In this document: in pieces, positions 8,182-16,108 of the stretch
How positions within the stretch are numbered: the first letter of the stretch is position 1
Layout: each line of letters begins with the position of its first letter
NCBI GenBank assembly: GCA_003674045.1
Contig: PENC01000016.1
Span: forward strand, 62,001 to 126,000
Reading direction: 5' to 3'
DNA length: 64,000 bases
DNA from: Streptomyces griseocarneus
GTDB lineage: Bacteria; Actinomycetota; Actinomycetes; Streptomycetales; Streptomycetaceae
Notes under the pieces: generated by a model
The model's input: the letters and a program-made list of their open reading frames with translations, nothing else
The model's database searches: none
What the model was told of the DNA's origin: nothing
Position numbers and translations under genes: made by a program

Positions 8182-8784
8182 ATGGCTGGACCCCAGCGCC
8201 GCGGCAGCGGTGCCGGTGGCGGCGAGCGGCGGGACCGGAAGGGTCGCGACGGTGGCGCTGCCGCCGAGAAGACCGCGTACGTTGAGCGCGTAGTCGCGAT
8301 CAACCGCGTCGCCAAGGTTGTCAAGGGTGGTCGCCGCTTCAGCTTCACCGCGCTGGTCGTGGTGGGCGACGGTGACGGCACGGTCGGTGTCGGTTACGGC
8401 AAGGCCAAGGAAGTTCCGGCTGCCATCGCCAAGGGCGTGGAAGAGGCCAAGAAGAACTTCTTCAAGGTCCCCCGTATCCAGGGCACCGTCCCGCACCCGA
8501 TCCAGGGTGAGAAGGCGGCCGGTGTCGTCATGCTCAAGCCCGCGTCCCCCGGTACCGGTGTTATCGCCGGTGGCCCGGTGCGTGCGGTGCTCGAGTGCGC
8601 CGGCATCCACGACATCCTGTCGAAGTCGCTCGGTTCTTCGAACCCGATCAACATCGTGCACGCCACGGTGGAGGCCCTCAAGGGACTGCAGCGTCCCGAG
8701 GAGATCGCCGCCCGTCGTGGTCTGCCGCTCGAGGACGTCGCCCCCGCCGCACTGCTGCGGGCGCGTGCAGGGGCGGGTGCGTAA
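8182..8784 (+). CDS. rpsE: 30S ribosomal protein S5
   Basis: S5 contributes to decoding accuracy and the mRNA entry helicase. The 200-residue product has a Gly/Arg-rich N-terminal extension (about 30 residues), then the double-stranded RNA-binding-like domain (RVAKVVKGGRRFSFTALVVV) and a C-terminal domain containing GGPVRAVLE. AGAGAGG precedes the ATG. The stop overlaps rpmD (TAATG). Confidence 0.97.
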   Translation: MAGPQRRGSGAGGGERRDRKGRDGGAAAEKTAYVERVVAINRVAKVVKGGRRFSFTALVVVGDGDGTVGVGYGKAKEVPAAIAKGVEEAKKNFFKVPRIQGTVPHPIQGEKAAGVVMLKPASPGTGVIAGGPVRAVLECAGIHDILSKSLGSSNPINIVHATVEALKGLQRPEEIAARRGLPLEDVAPAALLRARAGAGA

Positions 8785-8966
8785 TGGCTCGCCTCAAGGT
8801 CACGCAGGTCAAGTCCTACATCGGCAGCAAGCAGAACCACCGCGACACCCTGCGTTCGCTCGGGCTCAAGCGCCTGAACGACGTGGTTGTCAAGGAGGAC
8901 CGCCCCGAGATCCGCGGCATGGTGCAGACCGTCCGCCACCTCGTGACGGTCGAGGAGGTCGACTGA
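8784..8966 (+). CDS. rpmD: 50S ribosomal protein L30
   Basis: This is a 60-residue L30 beginning MARLKVTQVKSYIGSKQNHR with the core RSLGLKRLNDVVV. The frame is open upstream through rpsE, but ATG 8784 overlapping the rpsE stop by 1 nt is the obvious coupled start. rplO begins after 1 nt. Confidence 0.95.
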   Translation: MARLKVTQVKSYIGSKQNHRDTLRSLGLKRLNDVVVKEDRPEIRGMVQTVRHLVTVEEVD

Positions 8967-8967
8967 C

Positions 8968-9423
8968 ATGGCGGAGCAGAACCCGCTGAAGGTCCACAAC
9001 CTCCGTCCCGCCCCGGGCGCCAAGACCGCCAAGACCCGTGTGGGTCGTGGTGAGGCGTCGAAGGGTAAGACGGCCGGTCGTGGTACCAAGGGTACGAAGG
9101 CCCGTTACCAGGTTCCGGAGCGCTTCGAGGGTGGGCAGATGCCCCTCCACATGCGCCTCCCGAAGCTGAAGGGCTTCAAGAACCCCTTCCGCACCGAGTA
9201 CCAGGTCGTGAACCTGGACAAGCTGGCCGCGCTCTACCCGCAGGGTGGCGAGGTCACGGTGGCCGACCTGGTCGCCAAGGGTGCGGTGCGCAAGAACCAG
9301 CTCGTCAAGGTCCTGGGCCAGGGCGAGGTCTCCGTGGCGCTGCAGGTGACGGTCGACGCCGTCTCCGCCTCCGCCAAGGAGAAGATCGCCGCTGCCGGCG
9401 GCACCGTCACCGAGCTCGTCTGA
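8968..9423 (+). CDS. rplO: 50S ribosomal protein L15
   Basis: L15 is a late 50S assembly protein linking many 23S segments. The 151-residue product has the glycine- and lysine-rich N-terminal region (KTRVGRGEASKGKTAGRGTK) and a globular C-terminal half. It ends the spc ribosomal block and is followed by the strong hairpin at 9439–9472. Confidence 0.97.
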   Translation: MAEQNPLKVHNLRPAPGAKTAKTRVGRGEASKGKTAGRGTKGTKARYQVPERFEGGQMPLHMRLPKLKGFKNPFRTEYQVVNLDKLAALYPQGGEVTVADLVAKGAVRKNQLVKVLGQGEVSVALQVTVDAVSASAKEKIAAAGGTVTELV

Positions 9424-9438
9424 GCTCGTTGAACTGAC

Positions 9439-9472
9439 AACCGGGGATGTCCCATTAGGGGCATCCCCGGTT
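9439..9472 (+). terminator. Strong hairpin after rplO
   Basis: AACCGGGGATG (9439–9449) pairs with CATCCCCGGTT (9462–9472). The stem continues inward through a wobble pair and CCC/GGG to a loop of four bases (ATTA), about 15 bp in all. There is no T-run. It probably terminates or attenuates spc transcription before secY. Confidence 0.8.
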
Positions 9473-9525
9473 GGTCGTTCCTAGGGAGGCACGGTCGCCG
9501 GTAAGGTGGCGTGCACTGTTAACCT

Positions 9526-9553
9526 CCGCACGGGCTCTGTCCGTGCGGATTTT
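9526..9553 (+). terminator. Hairpin with short T-run upstream of secY
   Basis: CCGCACGG (9526–9533) pairs with CCGTGCGG (9541–9548) and is followed by ATTTT. Its position 73 nt before secY makes an attenuator in the secY leader plausible, or a second terminator after rplO. Confidence 0.55.
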
Positions 9554-9625
9554 GACTGATACGAATTCGTCGATCCTCAAGACCGTCTCCTCTCACGTGG
9601 CTGCGTGGGAGGCGCAGGAGGCACC

Positions 9626-10939
9626 GTGCTCACCGCGTTCGCCCGAGCGTTCAAGACGCCCGACCTGCGCAAGAAGCTGCTGTTCACGCTGGGCATCATG
9701 GTGCTCTTCAGGCTCGGTGCGCACGTGCCGGTGCCGGGCGTCAGTTATGCCAACGTCCAGACGTGTATGGACCAGGCCAAGAGCGGCCAGGGCCTGTTCG
9801 GCCTCGTGAACATGTTCAGCGGTGGCGCGCTGCTGCAGATCACGATCTTCGCGCTCGGGATCATGCCCTACATCACGGCGAGCATCATCCTGCAGTTGCT
9901 CACTGTCGTCATCCCACGACTGGAAGCCCTCAAGAAGGAGGGCCAGTCGGGCCAGGCGAAGATCACGCAGTACACGCGTTATCTGACCGTCGCCCTGGCC
10001 ATCCTGCAGGGCACCGGCCTCGTCGCCACCGCGAGCAACGGCGCGCTCTTCAGCGGCTGTGCGGTCGGCAACCAGATCGTCCCGGACAAGGCCATCTTCA
10101 CGACGGCCACGATGGTCATCACCATGACCGCGGGTACCTGCCTGATCATGTGGCTCGGTGAGCTGATCACCGACCGCGGCATCGGCAACGGCATGTCGAT
10201 CCTGATGTTCACCTCCATCGCCGCGGGCTTCCCCAGCGGTCTGTGGGGGATCAAGCTCCAGGGCAAGCTGATGGGCGGCTGGCTGGAGTTCGCCCTCGTC
10301 ATCATCTGCGGCCTGGCGATGGTCGCGCTGGTCGTCTTCGTCGAGCAGGCGCAGCGCCGCATCCCGGTGCAGTACGCGAAGCGCATGATCGGCCGCCGCT
10401 CCTACGGCGGGACGTCCACGTACATCCCGCTCAAGGTGAACCAGGCCGGCGTCATCCCGGTCATCTTCGCCTCGTCGCTGCTCTACATCCCGGCGCTGCT
10501 GGTGCAGTTCACCGGTTCCAAGGCGGACTGGGCGACCTGGATCAACTCCAACCTGGTCAAGGGTGACCACCCGATTTACATGGTCACCTACTTCCTGCTG
10601 ATCGTTTTCTTCGCCTTCTTCTATGTGGCCATCTCCTTCAACCCCGAAGAAGTTGCCGACAACATGAAGAAGTATGGTGGGTTCATCCCGGGCATTCGGG
10701 CCGGCCGTCCCACCGCGGAGTATCTGAGCTACGTGCTGAACCGCATCACGTGGCCCGGCTCTCTCTACCTGGGCCTGATCGCCCTGGTGCCCACGGTGGC
10801 ACTGGTCACACTCAACGCGAACCAGAACTTCCCGTTCGGGGGAACCAGCATCCTGATCATCGTGGGTGTCGGTCTGGAGACTGTGAAGCAGATCGAGAGC
10901 CAGCTTCAGCAGCGCAACTACGAAGGGTTCCTCCGCTGA
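9626..10939 (+). CDS. secY: Preprotein translocase subunit SecY
   Basis: SecY is the channel of the SecYEG translocon. GTG 9626 after AGGAGG (9616–9621) gives 437 residues starting (M)LTAFARAFKTPDLRKK. Ten hydrophobic segments can be traced, with the conserved MPYITASIILQLL and GGTSTYIPLKVNQAGVIPVI motifs. An in-frame GTG at 9605 adds seven residues not seen in the family. The stop overlaps adk (TGATG). Confidence 0.96.
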   Translation: MLTAFARAFKTPDLRKKLLFTLGIMVLFRLGAHVPVPGVSYANVQTCMDQAKSGQGLFGLVNMFSGGALLQITIFALGIMPYITASIILQLLTVVIPRLEALKKEGQSGQAKITQYTRYLTVALAILQGTGLVATASNGALFSGCAVGNQIVPDKAIFTTATMVITMTAGTCLIMWLGELITDRGIGNGMSILMFTSIAAGFPSGLWGIKLQGKLMGGWLEFALVIICGLAMVALVVFVEQAQRRIPVQYAKRMIGRRSYGGTSTYIPLKVNQAGVIPVIFASSLLYIPALLVQFTGSKADWATWINSNLVKGDHPIYMVTYFLLIVFFAFFYVAISFNPEEVADNMKKYGGFIPGIRAGRPTAEYLSYVLNRITWPGSLYLGLIALVPTVALVTLNANQNFPFGGTSILIIVGVGLETVKQIESQLQQRNYEGFLR

Positions 10940-11595
10940 TGCGAATCGTCCTCGTCGGGCCTCCCGGCGCCGGCAAGGGTACGCAGGCCGCGTACCTCGC
11001 CAAGAACCTCGCGATCCCGCACATCTCGACGGGTGACCTCTTCCGGGCGAACATCAGCCAGGGCACGCCCCTGGGCCAGAAGGCCCAGGAGTACATGCGT
11101 GCCGGTCAGCTGGTGCCGGACTCGGTGACCATCAGCATGGCCGAGGACCGGATGGACCAGCAGGACGCCGAGGGCGGCTTCCTGCTGGACGGCTTCCCGC
11201 GCAACGTCGGCCAGGCGGAGGCCCTCGACGCGTACCTCAAGGGCAAGGAGCTCGCGCTGGACGCGGTCCTGGACCTGGAGGTCCCGGAGGACGAGGTCGT
11301 GAAGCGGATCGCCGGCCGGCGCATCTGCCGCAACGACAGCAGCCACGTCTTCCACGTGGTCTACAACCAGCCCGAGACCGAGGGTGTCTGCGACACCTGC
11401 GGCGGCGAGCTGTACCAGCGTGACGACGACCGCGAGGACACCGTCCGCAAGCGCCTCGAGGTCTACCACACGGAGACCGAGCCGATCATCGACTACTACA
11501 AGGCCCAGGGCCTCGTGGTGACGATCCCCGCGCTCGGCAAGGTCACCGAGGTGACGGAGCGCGCGATGGCCGCTCTGACCCGCGACGCCGCCTGA
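10939..11595 (+). CDS. adk: Adenylate kinase
   Basis: This enzyme catalyses ATP + AMP ⇌ 2 ADP. The 218-residue protein begins with the P-loop GPPGAGKGTQ (residues 7–16), has the NMP-binding region DGFPRN, and a long LID containing CDTCGG, part of a zinc-finger-like lid. It is translationally coupled to secY by a 1-nt overlap, the usual secY–adk–map order. Confidence 0.97.
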   Translation: MRIVLVGPPGAGKGTQAAYLAKNLAIPHISTGDLFRANISQGTPLGQKAQEYMRAGQLVPDSVTISMAEDRMDQQDAEGGFLLDGFPRNVGQAEALDAYLKGKELALDAVLDLEVPEDEVVKRIAGRRICRNDSSHVFHVVYNQPETEGVCDTCGGELYQRDDDREDTVRKRLEVYHTETEPIIDYYKAQGLVVTIPALGKVTEVTERAMAALTRDAA

Positions 11596-11611
11596 TTCCT
11601 CAAGGTCTGCC

Positions 11612-11645
11612 ACGGCCGCGATGCCCTCCGGGGTGTCGCGGCCGT
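11612..11645 (+). terminator. Hairpin between adk and map
   Basis: ACGGCCGCGA (11612–11621) pairs perfectly with TCGCGGCCGT (11636–11645). Wobble pairs and CCC/GGG (11624–11626 with 11631–11633) extend the stem. No T-run is present. It may end adk messages or lie in the map leader. Confidence 0.65.
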
Positions 11646-11694
11646 AGTGTTTGTCCGAGTACTTTTCGTTTGCGGCACCGAGAGAGGCACCCCC

Positions 11695-12531
11695 ATGGTG
11701 GAGATCAAGACTCCCGAGCAGATCGCGAAAATGCGAGAGGCGGGTCTGGTCGTCGCCGCCATTCACGCGGCCACCCGGGAGGCGGCCGTACCGGGTGCGA
11801 CGACGAAGGACCTGGACGAGGTGGCCCGCAAGGTGCTCAAGGAGCACGGCGCGAAGTCGAACTTCCTGGGGTACGGCGGTTTCCCCGCCACGATCTGCAC
11901 CTCGGTGAACGAGGTCGTCGTCCATGGCATCCCGGACACGAAGACGGTGCTCAAGGACGGCGACATCATCTCCATCGACGCCGGCGCGATCATCGAGGGC
12001 TGGCACGGTGACGCGGCCTTCACGGCCTTTGTGGGCACCGGTCACGCTCCGGAGCTGGTCGAGCTCTCCCGGGTGACCGAGGAGTCGCTGTGGGCCGGTA
12101 TCGCGGCGATGAAGAAGGGCGGCCGCCTGGTGGACATCTCCAAGGCGATCGAGGGCTACATCCGCCGCCAGCCGCGTCCGGCCTCGGGGAAGTACGGGAT
12201 CATCGAGGACTACGGCGGCCACGGCATCGGCTCCGAGATGCACATGGACCCCCACCTGCTGAACTACGTCTCCCGCAAGCGGGGCAAGGGCCCGAAGCTC
12301 GTTCCCGGCCTCTGCCTGGCGATCGAGCCGATGGTGAGCCTGGGCACGGCCCGTACGCACGTCCTGGAGGACGACTGGACGGTCCTGACGGACGACATGT
12401 CCTGGTCCTCCCACTGGGAGCACTCCGTGGCGATGACCGAGGAGGGCCCGCTGGTCCTCACCGCGGTCGACGGCGGCAAGGCGAAGCTGGCCGAGCTGGG
12501 CGTGACGGCCGCCCCGGACCCGCTGGCCTGA
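11695..12531 (+). CDS. map: Methionine aminopeptidase, type I
   Basis: It removes the initiator Met from nascent proteins. ATG 11695 gives 278 residues beginning MVEIKTPEQIAKMREAG. The dinuclear metal ligands of the pita-bread fold are visible: the Asp pair in SIDAG and GDAAFT, His in GHGIG, and Glu in AIEPM and MTEEG. An in-frame start at 11647 adds a non-conserved extension. GAGAGG lies upstream. Confidence 0.95.
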   Translation: MVEIKTPEQIAKMREAGLVVAAIHAATREAAVPGATTKDLDEVARKVLKEHGAKSNFLGYGGFPATICTSVNEVVVHGIPDTKTVLKDGDIISIDAGAIIEGWHGDAAFTAFVGTGHAPELVELSRVTEESLWAGIAAMKKGGRLVDISKAIEGYIRRQPRPASGKYGIIEDYGGHGIGSEMHMDPHLLNYVSRKRGKGPKLVPGLCLAIEPMVSLGTARTHVLEDDWTVLTDDMSWSSHWEHSVAMTEEGPLVLTAVDGGKAKLAELGVTAAPDPLA

Positions 12532-12657
12532 CGGGCGCCCCTACCGCCGTTCGGGCTATATGTCGCACGACAGTGCGCCGCATAAGGATCTCCGCGGCAG
12601 GGCAATCACCCCCTGGATTAGTCTTTCGGGTTGCCCTGACGTAGACTGACGCGTCGG

Positions 12658-12707
12658 CTCTCGTGTATCCGCATGCCCGCTTTCGCGCGGCACGCCCCAT
12701 ACGAGAG
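12658..12707 (+). promoter_or_regulatory. Long inverted repeat in the infA leader
   Basis: CTCTCGT (12658–12664) pairs with ACGAGAG (12701–12707), and TAT/ATA extend it past a bulged G. A smaller CCGC/GCGG pair lies in the loop. It is about 30 nt before the infA start and would fold in the 5' UTR, suggesting a structured leader. Just upstream, TAGACT (12642–12647) resembles a −10 box but has no good −35. Confidence 0.45.
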
Positions 12708-12739
12708 TTGATCAAGGTAGCCGATTCGAAAGGCGAAGC

Positions 12740-12961
12740 GTGGCCAAGAAGCAAGGTGCCATCGAGATCGAGGGCACCGTGATCGAGTCTCTGCCGAACG
12801 CCATGTTCAAGGTGGAGCTCCAGAACGGTCACAAGGTCCTCGCGCACATCAGCGGCAAGATGCGGATGCACTACATCCGTATCCTCCCGGATGACCGGGT
12901 CGTCGTGGAGCTCTCTCCCTACGACCTGACGCGTGGCCGGATCGTCTACCGCTACAAGTAG
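12740..12961 (+). CDS. infA: Translation initiation factor IF-1
   Basis: IF-1 binds the 30S A site during initiation. GTG 12740 gives 73 residues with the S1-like OB fold: EGTVIESLPNAMFKVELQNG, HISGKMRMHYIRI and LTRGRIVYRYK. AAAGG lies upstream. It starts the infA–rpmJ–rpsM–rpsK–rpoA–rplQ (alpha operon) segment. Confidence 0.97.
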   Translation: MAKKQGAIEIEGTVIESLPNAMFKVELQNGHKVLAHISGKMRMHYIRILPDDRVVVELSPYDLTRGRIVYRYK

Positions 12962-13029
12962 ATCTTGTCGACGTCCCCAGGCTGAAGCGTGGGGCCGGCC
13001 GGCACCTGACCCGGAGAACCTACAGTCCC

Positions 13030-13143
13030 ATGAAGGTCAAGCCGAGCGTCAAGAAGATCTGCGACAAGTGCAAGGTGATCCGCCGTCACGGCCGGGTCAT
13101 GGTCATCTGCGACAACCTGCGCCACAAGCAGCGCCAGGGCTGA
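13030..13143 (+). CDS. rpmJ: 50S ribosomal protein L36, zinc-binding type
   Basis: This very short gene encodes 37 residues, MKVKPSVKKICDKCKV… to RHKQRQG. Cys11, Cys14, Cys27 and His32 form the zinc site, so it is the C+ form. GGAG lies upstream (13014–13017). It is 68 nt after infA and before rpsM, the standard order. Confidence 0.95.
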   Translation: MKVKPSVKKICDKCKVIRRHGRVMVICDNLRHKQRQG

Positions 13144-13213
13144 CGCAGAACCTGCACTCACGCAGTTTCTTCGCGCGACGCGAGCAATAACGTACATACG
13201 CAGGACCCGTCCC

Positions 13214-13255
13214 TCTCTGTGATGGAGGGCGACACCCCCGGCTCGGAGGCCGGGG
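13214..13255 (+). promoter_or_regulatory. Two hairpins in the rpsM leader
   Basis: Within the 204-bp rpmJ–rpsM gap, a CCTC/GAGG-type stem (about 13211–13229) is followed by CCCCGGC (13236–13242) pairing with GCCGGGG (13249–13255). The tandem arrangement before rpsM suggests a structured leader or terminator of the infA–rpmJ message. Confidence 0.45.
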
Positions 13256-13347
13256 ACCCAGTCCGTACCAACCCTTCCCGATGAGAAGGGGACGGCGGCT
13301 GGGAGTGGTCCTGTGGAAGACCTCCGACGATCATCTGGAGCCATTTC

Positions 13348-13728
13348 ATGGCACGCGTTTCCGGTGTCGACATCCCGCGCGAAAAGCGCGTGGAGGTCGC
13401 CCTCACCTACGTCTTCGGCATTGGCCGCACCCAGTCGAAGACCATCCTCGCCGCCACCGGTGTGGACGCCAACACCCGCGTTCGCGACCTGGCCGAGGAG
13501 GACCTGGTCAAGATCCGCGAGTACGTGGACGCCAACCTGCGCACCGAGGGTGACCTCCGTCGCGAGATCCAGGCCGACATCCGCCGCAAGGTCGAGATCG
13601 GCTGCTACCAGGGTCTGCGTCACCGCCGCGGCCTGCCGGTCCACGGTCAGCGCACCAGCACGAACGCCCGTACCCGCAAGGGCCCGCGTCGCGCCATCGC
13701 CGGCAAGAAGAAGCCGGGCAAGAAGTAG
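13348..13728 (+). CDS. rpsM: 30S ribosomal protein S13
   Basis: S13 forms the head bridge to the 50S subunit and contacts P-site tRNA. The 126-residue product begins MARVSGVDIPREKRVEVAL and contains RHRRGLPVHGQRTSTNARTR, ending in a Lys-rich tail. A 101-bp gap containing a hairpin separates it from rpsK. Confidence 0.97.
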   Translation: MARVSGVDIPREKRVEVALTYVFGIGRTQSKTILAATGVDANTRVRDLAEEDLVKIREYVDANLRTEGDLRREIQADIRRKVEIGCYQGLRHRRGLPVHGQRTSTNARTRKGPRRAIAGKKKPGKK

Positions 13729-13743
13729 TCCTCAGCGGACGCT

Positions 13744-13775
13744 GCGGTCTCCCGGGGACACGCCCCCGGGTCCGC
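13744..13775 (+). terminator. Hairpin between rpsM and rpsK
   Basis: CCCGGGG (13751–13757) pairs with CCCCGGG (13764–13770). An outer GCGG/CCGC (13744–13747 with 13772–13775) extends the stem. There is no T-run. It may be an attenuator between the two ribosomal genes. Confidence 0.5.
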
Positions 13776-13829
13776 ATTCCAGCGGTCTTCGCTGTAGGAC
13801 CGACCACCTCCCTCCATCAGGAGTAAGAC

Positions 13830-14234
13830 ATGCCCCCCAAGGGTCGTCAGGGCGCAGCCAAGAAGGTGCGCCGCAAGGAAAAGAAGAACGTCGCTCACGG
13901 CCACGCGCACATCAAGAGCACGTTCAACAACACCATCGTGTCGATCACGGACCCGTCCGGCAACGTGATCTCCTGGGCCTCCGCCGGCCACGTCGGCTTC
14001 AAGGGCTCCCGCAAGTCGACTCCGTTCGCCGCGCAGATGGCCGCCGAGTCGGCTGCCCGTCGCGCCCAGGAGCACGGCATGCGCAAGGTCGACGTCTTCG
14101 TCAAGGGCCCGGGTTCCGGTCGTGAGACCGCCATCCGTTCGCTCCAGGCGACGGGCCTCGAGGTCGGCTCCATCCAGGACGTCACCCCGACCCCGCACAA
14201 CGGCTGCCGCCCGCCGAAGCGCCGCCGCGTCTGA
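13830..14234 (+). CDS. rpsK: 30S ribosomal protein S11
   Basis: S11 lines the platform near the E-site mRNA. The 134-residue product has a basic N-terminus, the core HIKSTFNNTIVSITDPSGN (residues about 28–46) and the C-terminal DVTPTPHNGCRPPKRRRV signature. A GGAG-type site precedes the ATG. Confidence 0.97.
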   Translation: MPPKGRQGAAKKVRRKEKKNVAHGHAHIKSTFNNTIVSITDPSGNVISWASAGHVGFKGSRKSTPFAAQMAAESAARRAQEHGMRKVDVFVKGPGSGRETAIRSLQATGLEVGSIQDVTPTPHNGCRPPKRRRV

Positions 14235-14286
14235 TCCGTCGGGCCGCGAGGCCCGCTGATCATCATCGCGCCGCTTCGTACGGCAC

Positions 14287-14322
14287 ACGGGCGGTACGGC
14301 TCCTCGGGGCCGTATCGCCCGT
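14287..14322 (+). terminator. 14-bp hairpin between rpsK and rpoA
   Basis: ACGGGCGGTACGGC (14287–14300) pairs with GCCGTATCGCCCGT (14309–14322), fully paired with one G·U, around an 8-nt loop. It is followed by ACCCTTGT rather than a T-run. It lies 60 nt before rpoA and probably modulates rpoA expression relative to rpsM–rpsK. Confidence 0.65.
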
Positions 14323-14381
14323 ACCCTTGTAGTACCTCAGGACATCAAATAGTGGGTGTCCATGACTGAAGGATTCCTCGC

Positions 14382-15404
14382 ATGCTGATCGCTCAGCGTC
14401 CCTCGCTGACCGAAGAGGTCGTCGACGAGTTCCGCTCCCGGTTCGTCATCGAGCCGCTGGAGCCGGGCTTCGGCTACACCCTCGGCAACTCCCTGCGTCG
14501 TACGCTCCTCTCCTCGATCCCGGGTGCGGCTGTCACGTCCATCCGCATCGACGGTGTCCTGCACGAGTTCACCACCGTGCCGGGCGTCAAGGAGGACGTC
14601 ACCGACCTCATCCTGAACATCAAGCAGCTGGTCGTCTCCTCGGAGCACGACGAGCCGGTCGTGATGTACCTGCGCAAGCAGGGTCCGGGTCTGGTCACCG
14701 CCGCCGACATCGCCCCGCCGGCCGGTGTCGAGGTGCACAACCCCGACCTGGTCCTGGCGACGCTGAACGCCAAGGGCAAGCTGGAGATGGAGCTGACCGT
14801 CGAGCGCGGTCGCGGCTACGTCTCCGCCGTCCAGAACAAGCAGGTGGGCCAGGAGATCGGCCGTATCCCGGTCGACTCCATCTACTCGCCGGTCCTCAAG
14901 GTGACCTACAAGGTCGAGGCCACCCGAGTCGAGCAGCGCACCGACTTCGACAAGCTGATCGTCGACGTCGAGACCAAGCAGGCCATGCGCCCGCGCGACG
15001 CCATGGCGTCCGCCGGTAAGACCCTGGTCGAGCTGTTCGGTCTGGCCCGCGAGCTCAACATCGACGCCGAGGGCATCGACATGGGCCCGTCCCCGACGGA
15101 CGCCGCCCTTGCCGCCGACCTGGCGCTGCCGATCGAGGAGCTCGAGCTCACCGTTCGCTCCTACAACTGCCTCAAGCGCGAGGGCATCCACTCCGTGGGT
15201 GAGCTCGTCGCCCGCTCCGAGGCCGACCTGCTCGACATCCGCAACTTCGGTGCGAAGTCGATCGACGAGGTCAAGGCGAAGCTGGCCGGCATGGGCCTGG
15301 CCCTCAAGGACAGCCCGCCCGGATTCGACCCGACCGCCGCCGCGGACGCTTTTGGCGCCGACGACGACGCGGATGCGGGTTTCGTCGAGACCGAGCAGTA
15401 CTAA
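14382..15404 (+). CDS. rpoA: DNA-directed RNA polymerase subunit alpha
   Basis: Alpha dimerises to nucleate RNA polymerase assembly. The 340-residue product has the N-terminal dimerisation domain (about 1–225, with the GFGYTLGNSLRRTLLSSIPG motif) and a flexible linker. The C-terminal helix-hairpin-helix domain (about 245–315, NCLKREGIHSVGELVARSE) contacts activators and UP elements, and an acidic tail follows. Length is normal. Confidence 0.98.
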   Translation: MLIAQRPSLTEEVVDEFRSRFVIEPLEPGFGYTLGNSLRRTLLSSIPGAAVTSIRIDGVLHEFTTVPGVKEDVTDLILNIKQLVVSSEHDEPVVMYLRKQGPGLVTAADIAPPAGVEVHNPDLVLATLNAKGKLEMELTVERGRGYVSAVQNKQVGQEIGRIPVDSIYSPVLKVTYKVEATRVEQRTDFDKLIVDVETKQAMRPRDAMASAGKTLVELFGLARELNIDAEGIDMGPSPTDAALAADLALPIEELELTVRSYNCLKREGIHSVGELVARSEADLLDIRNFGAKSIDEVKAKLAGMGLALKDSPPGFDPTAAADAFGADDDADAGFVETEQY

Positions 15405-15430
15405 GAGCTCGGGCCCAACGGCCTGATCTT

Positions 15431-15489
15431 GGCTGCGGACCGGCTGTGGCCGGTCGCGCAGTTCCCCGCGCCCCTTCGGGGGCGCGGGG
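15431..15489 (+). repeat. Dispersed intergenic repeat, copy 1 (rpoA–rplQ)
   Basis: This copy contains the exact core TCGCGCAGTTCCCCGCGCCC followed by a perfect 11-bp stem: CCCCGCGCCCC (15464–15474), TTCG loop, GGGGCGCGGGG (15479–15489). It is preceded by the family's GGCTGCGG element. Unlike the others it lies between two essential genes of a ribosomal operon, where it could act as attenuator. Confidence 0.8.
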
Positions 15490-15566
15490 TCTCCGACAGG
15501 CGACCGTCTGCTCGGATACTGACTCCGGTACCTGATACGGCCGGGGCAGACCTAAGGAGAAATACC

Positions 15567-16031
15567 ATGCCGCGTCCCACCAAGGGTGCCCGTCTGGGCG
15601 GCAGCGCCGCGCACGAGAAGCTGCTCCTGGCGAACCTCGCCAAGTCGCTCTTCGAGCACGGCCGCATCACGACGACCGAGGCCAAGGCCCGCCGCCTGCG
15701 TCCGGTCGCCGAGCGCCTGATCACCAAGGCGAAGAAGGGCGACATCCACAACCGTCGCCAGGTGCTGCAGACGATCACCGACAAGGGCGTCGTCCACACC
15801 CTCTTCACCGAGATCGCTCCGCGCTTCGCCGAGCGTCCGGGTGGTTACACCCGTATCACCAAGATCGGCAACCGTCGTGGCGACAACGCCCCGATGGCCG
15901 TGATCGAGCTCGTCGAGGGCGAGATCGCCAAGAAGGCGACCGTCGCCGAGGCCGAGGCCGCCGCCAAGCGCGCGGTCAAGGAGGCCGAGGCTGCTGCCGA
16001 GGCTCCGGCCGAGGAGTCCAAGGACGCCTGA
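15567..16031 (+). CDS. rplQ: 50S ribosomal protein L17
   Basis: L17 is a 50S protein near the tunnel exit. ATG 15567 after AAGGAG (15554–15559) gives 154 residues beginning MPRPTKGARLGGSAAHEKLLL. After the L17 core (about 120 residues) comes an Ala/Glu/Lys-rich tail typical of streptomycetes. The frame is open to 15429, but that upstream part is the intergenic repeat. Confidence 0.96.
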   Translation: MPRPTKGARLGGSAAHEKLLLANLAKSLFEHGRITTTEAKARRLRPVAERLITKAKKGDIHNRRQVLQTITDKGVVHTLFTEIAPRFAERPGGYTRITKIGNRRGDNAPMAVIELVEGEIAKKATVAEAEAAAKRAVKEAEAAAEAPAEESKDA

Positions 16032-16048
16032 CGCACGTGGTGTGTCAC

Positions 16049-16083
16049 GACGGGCCCGCCCCTTTGAAGGGGGCGGGCCCGTC
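16049..16083 (+). terminator. 14-bp terminator after rplQ
   Basis: GACGGGCCCGCCCC (16049–16062) pairs perfectly with GGGGCGGGCCCGTC (16070–16083) around a 7-nt loop. It ends the alpha operon just before truA. Confidence 0.8.
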
Positions 16084-16108
16084 CCGCATTTCTGAGAGGA
16101 AACACTCG

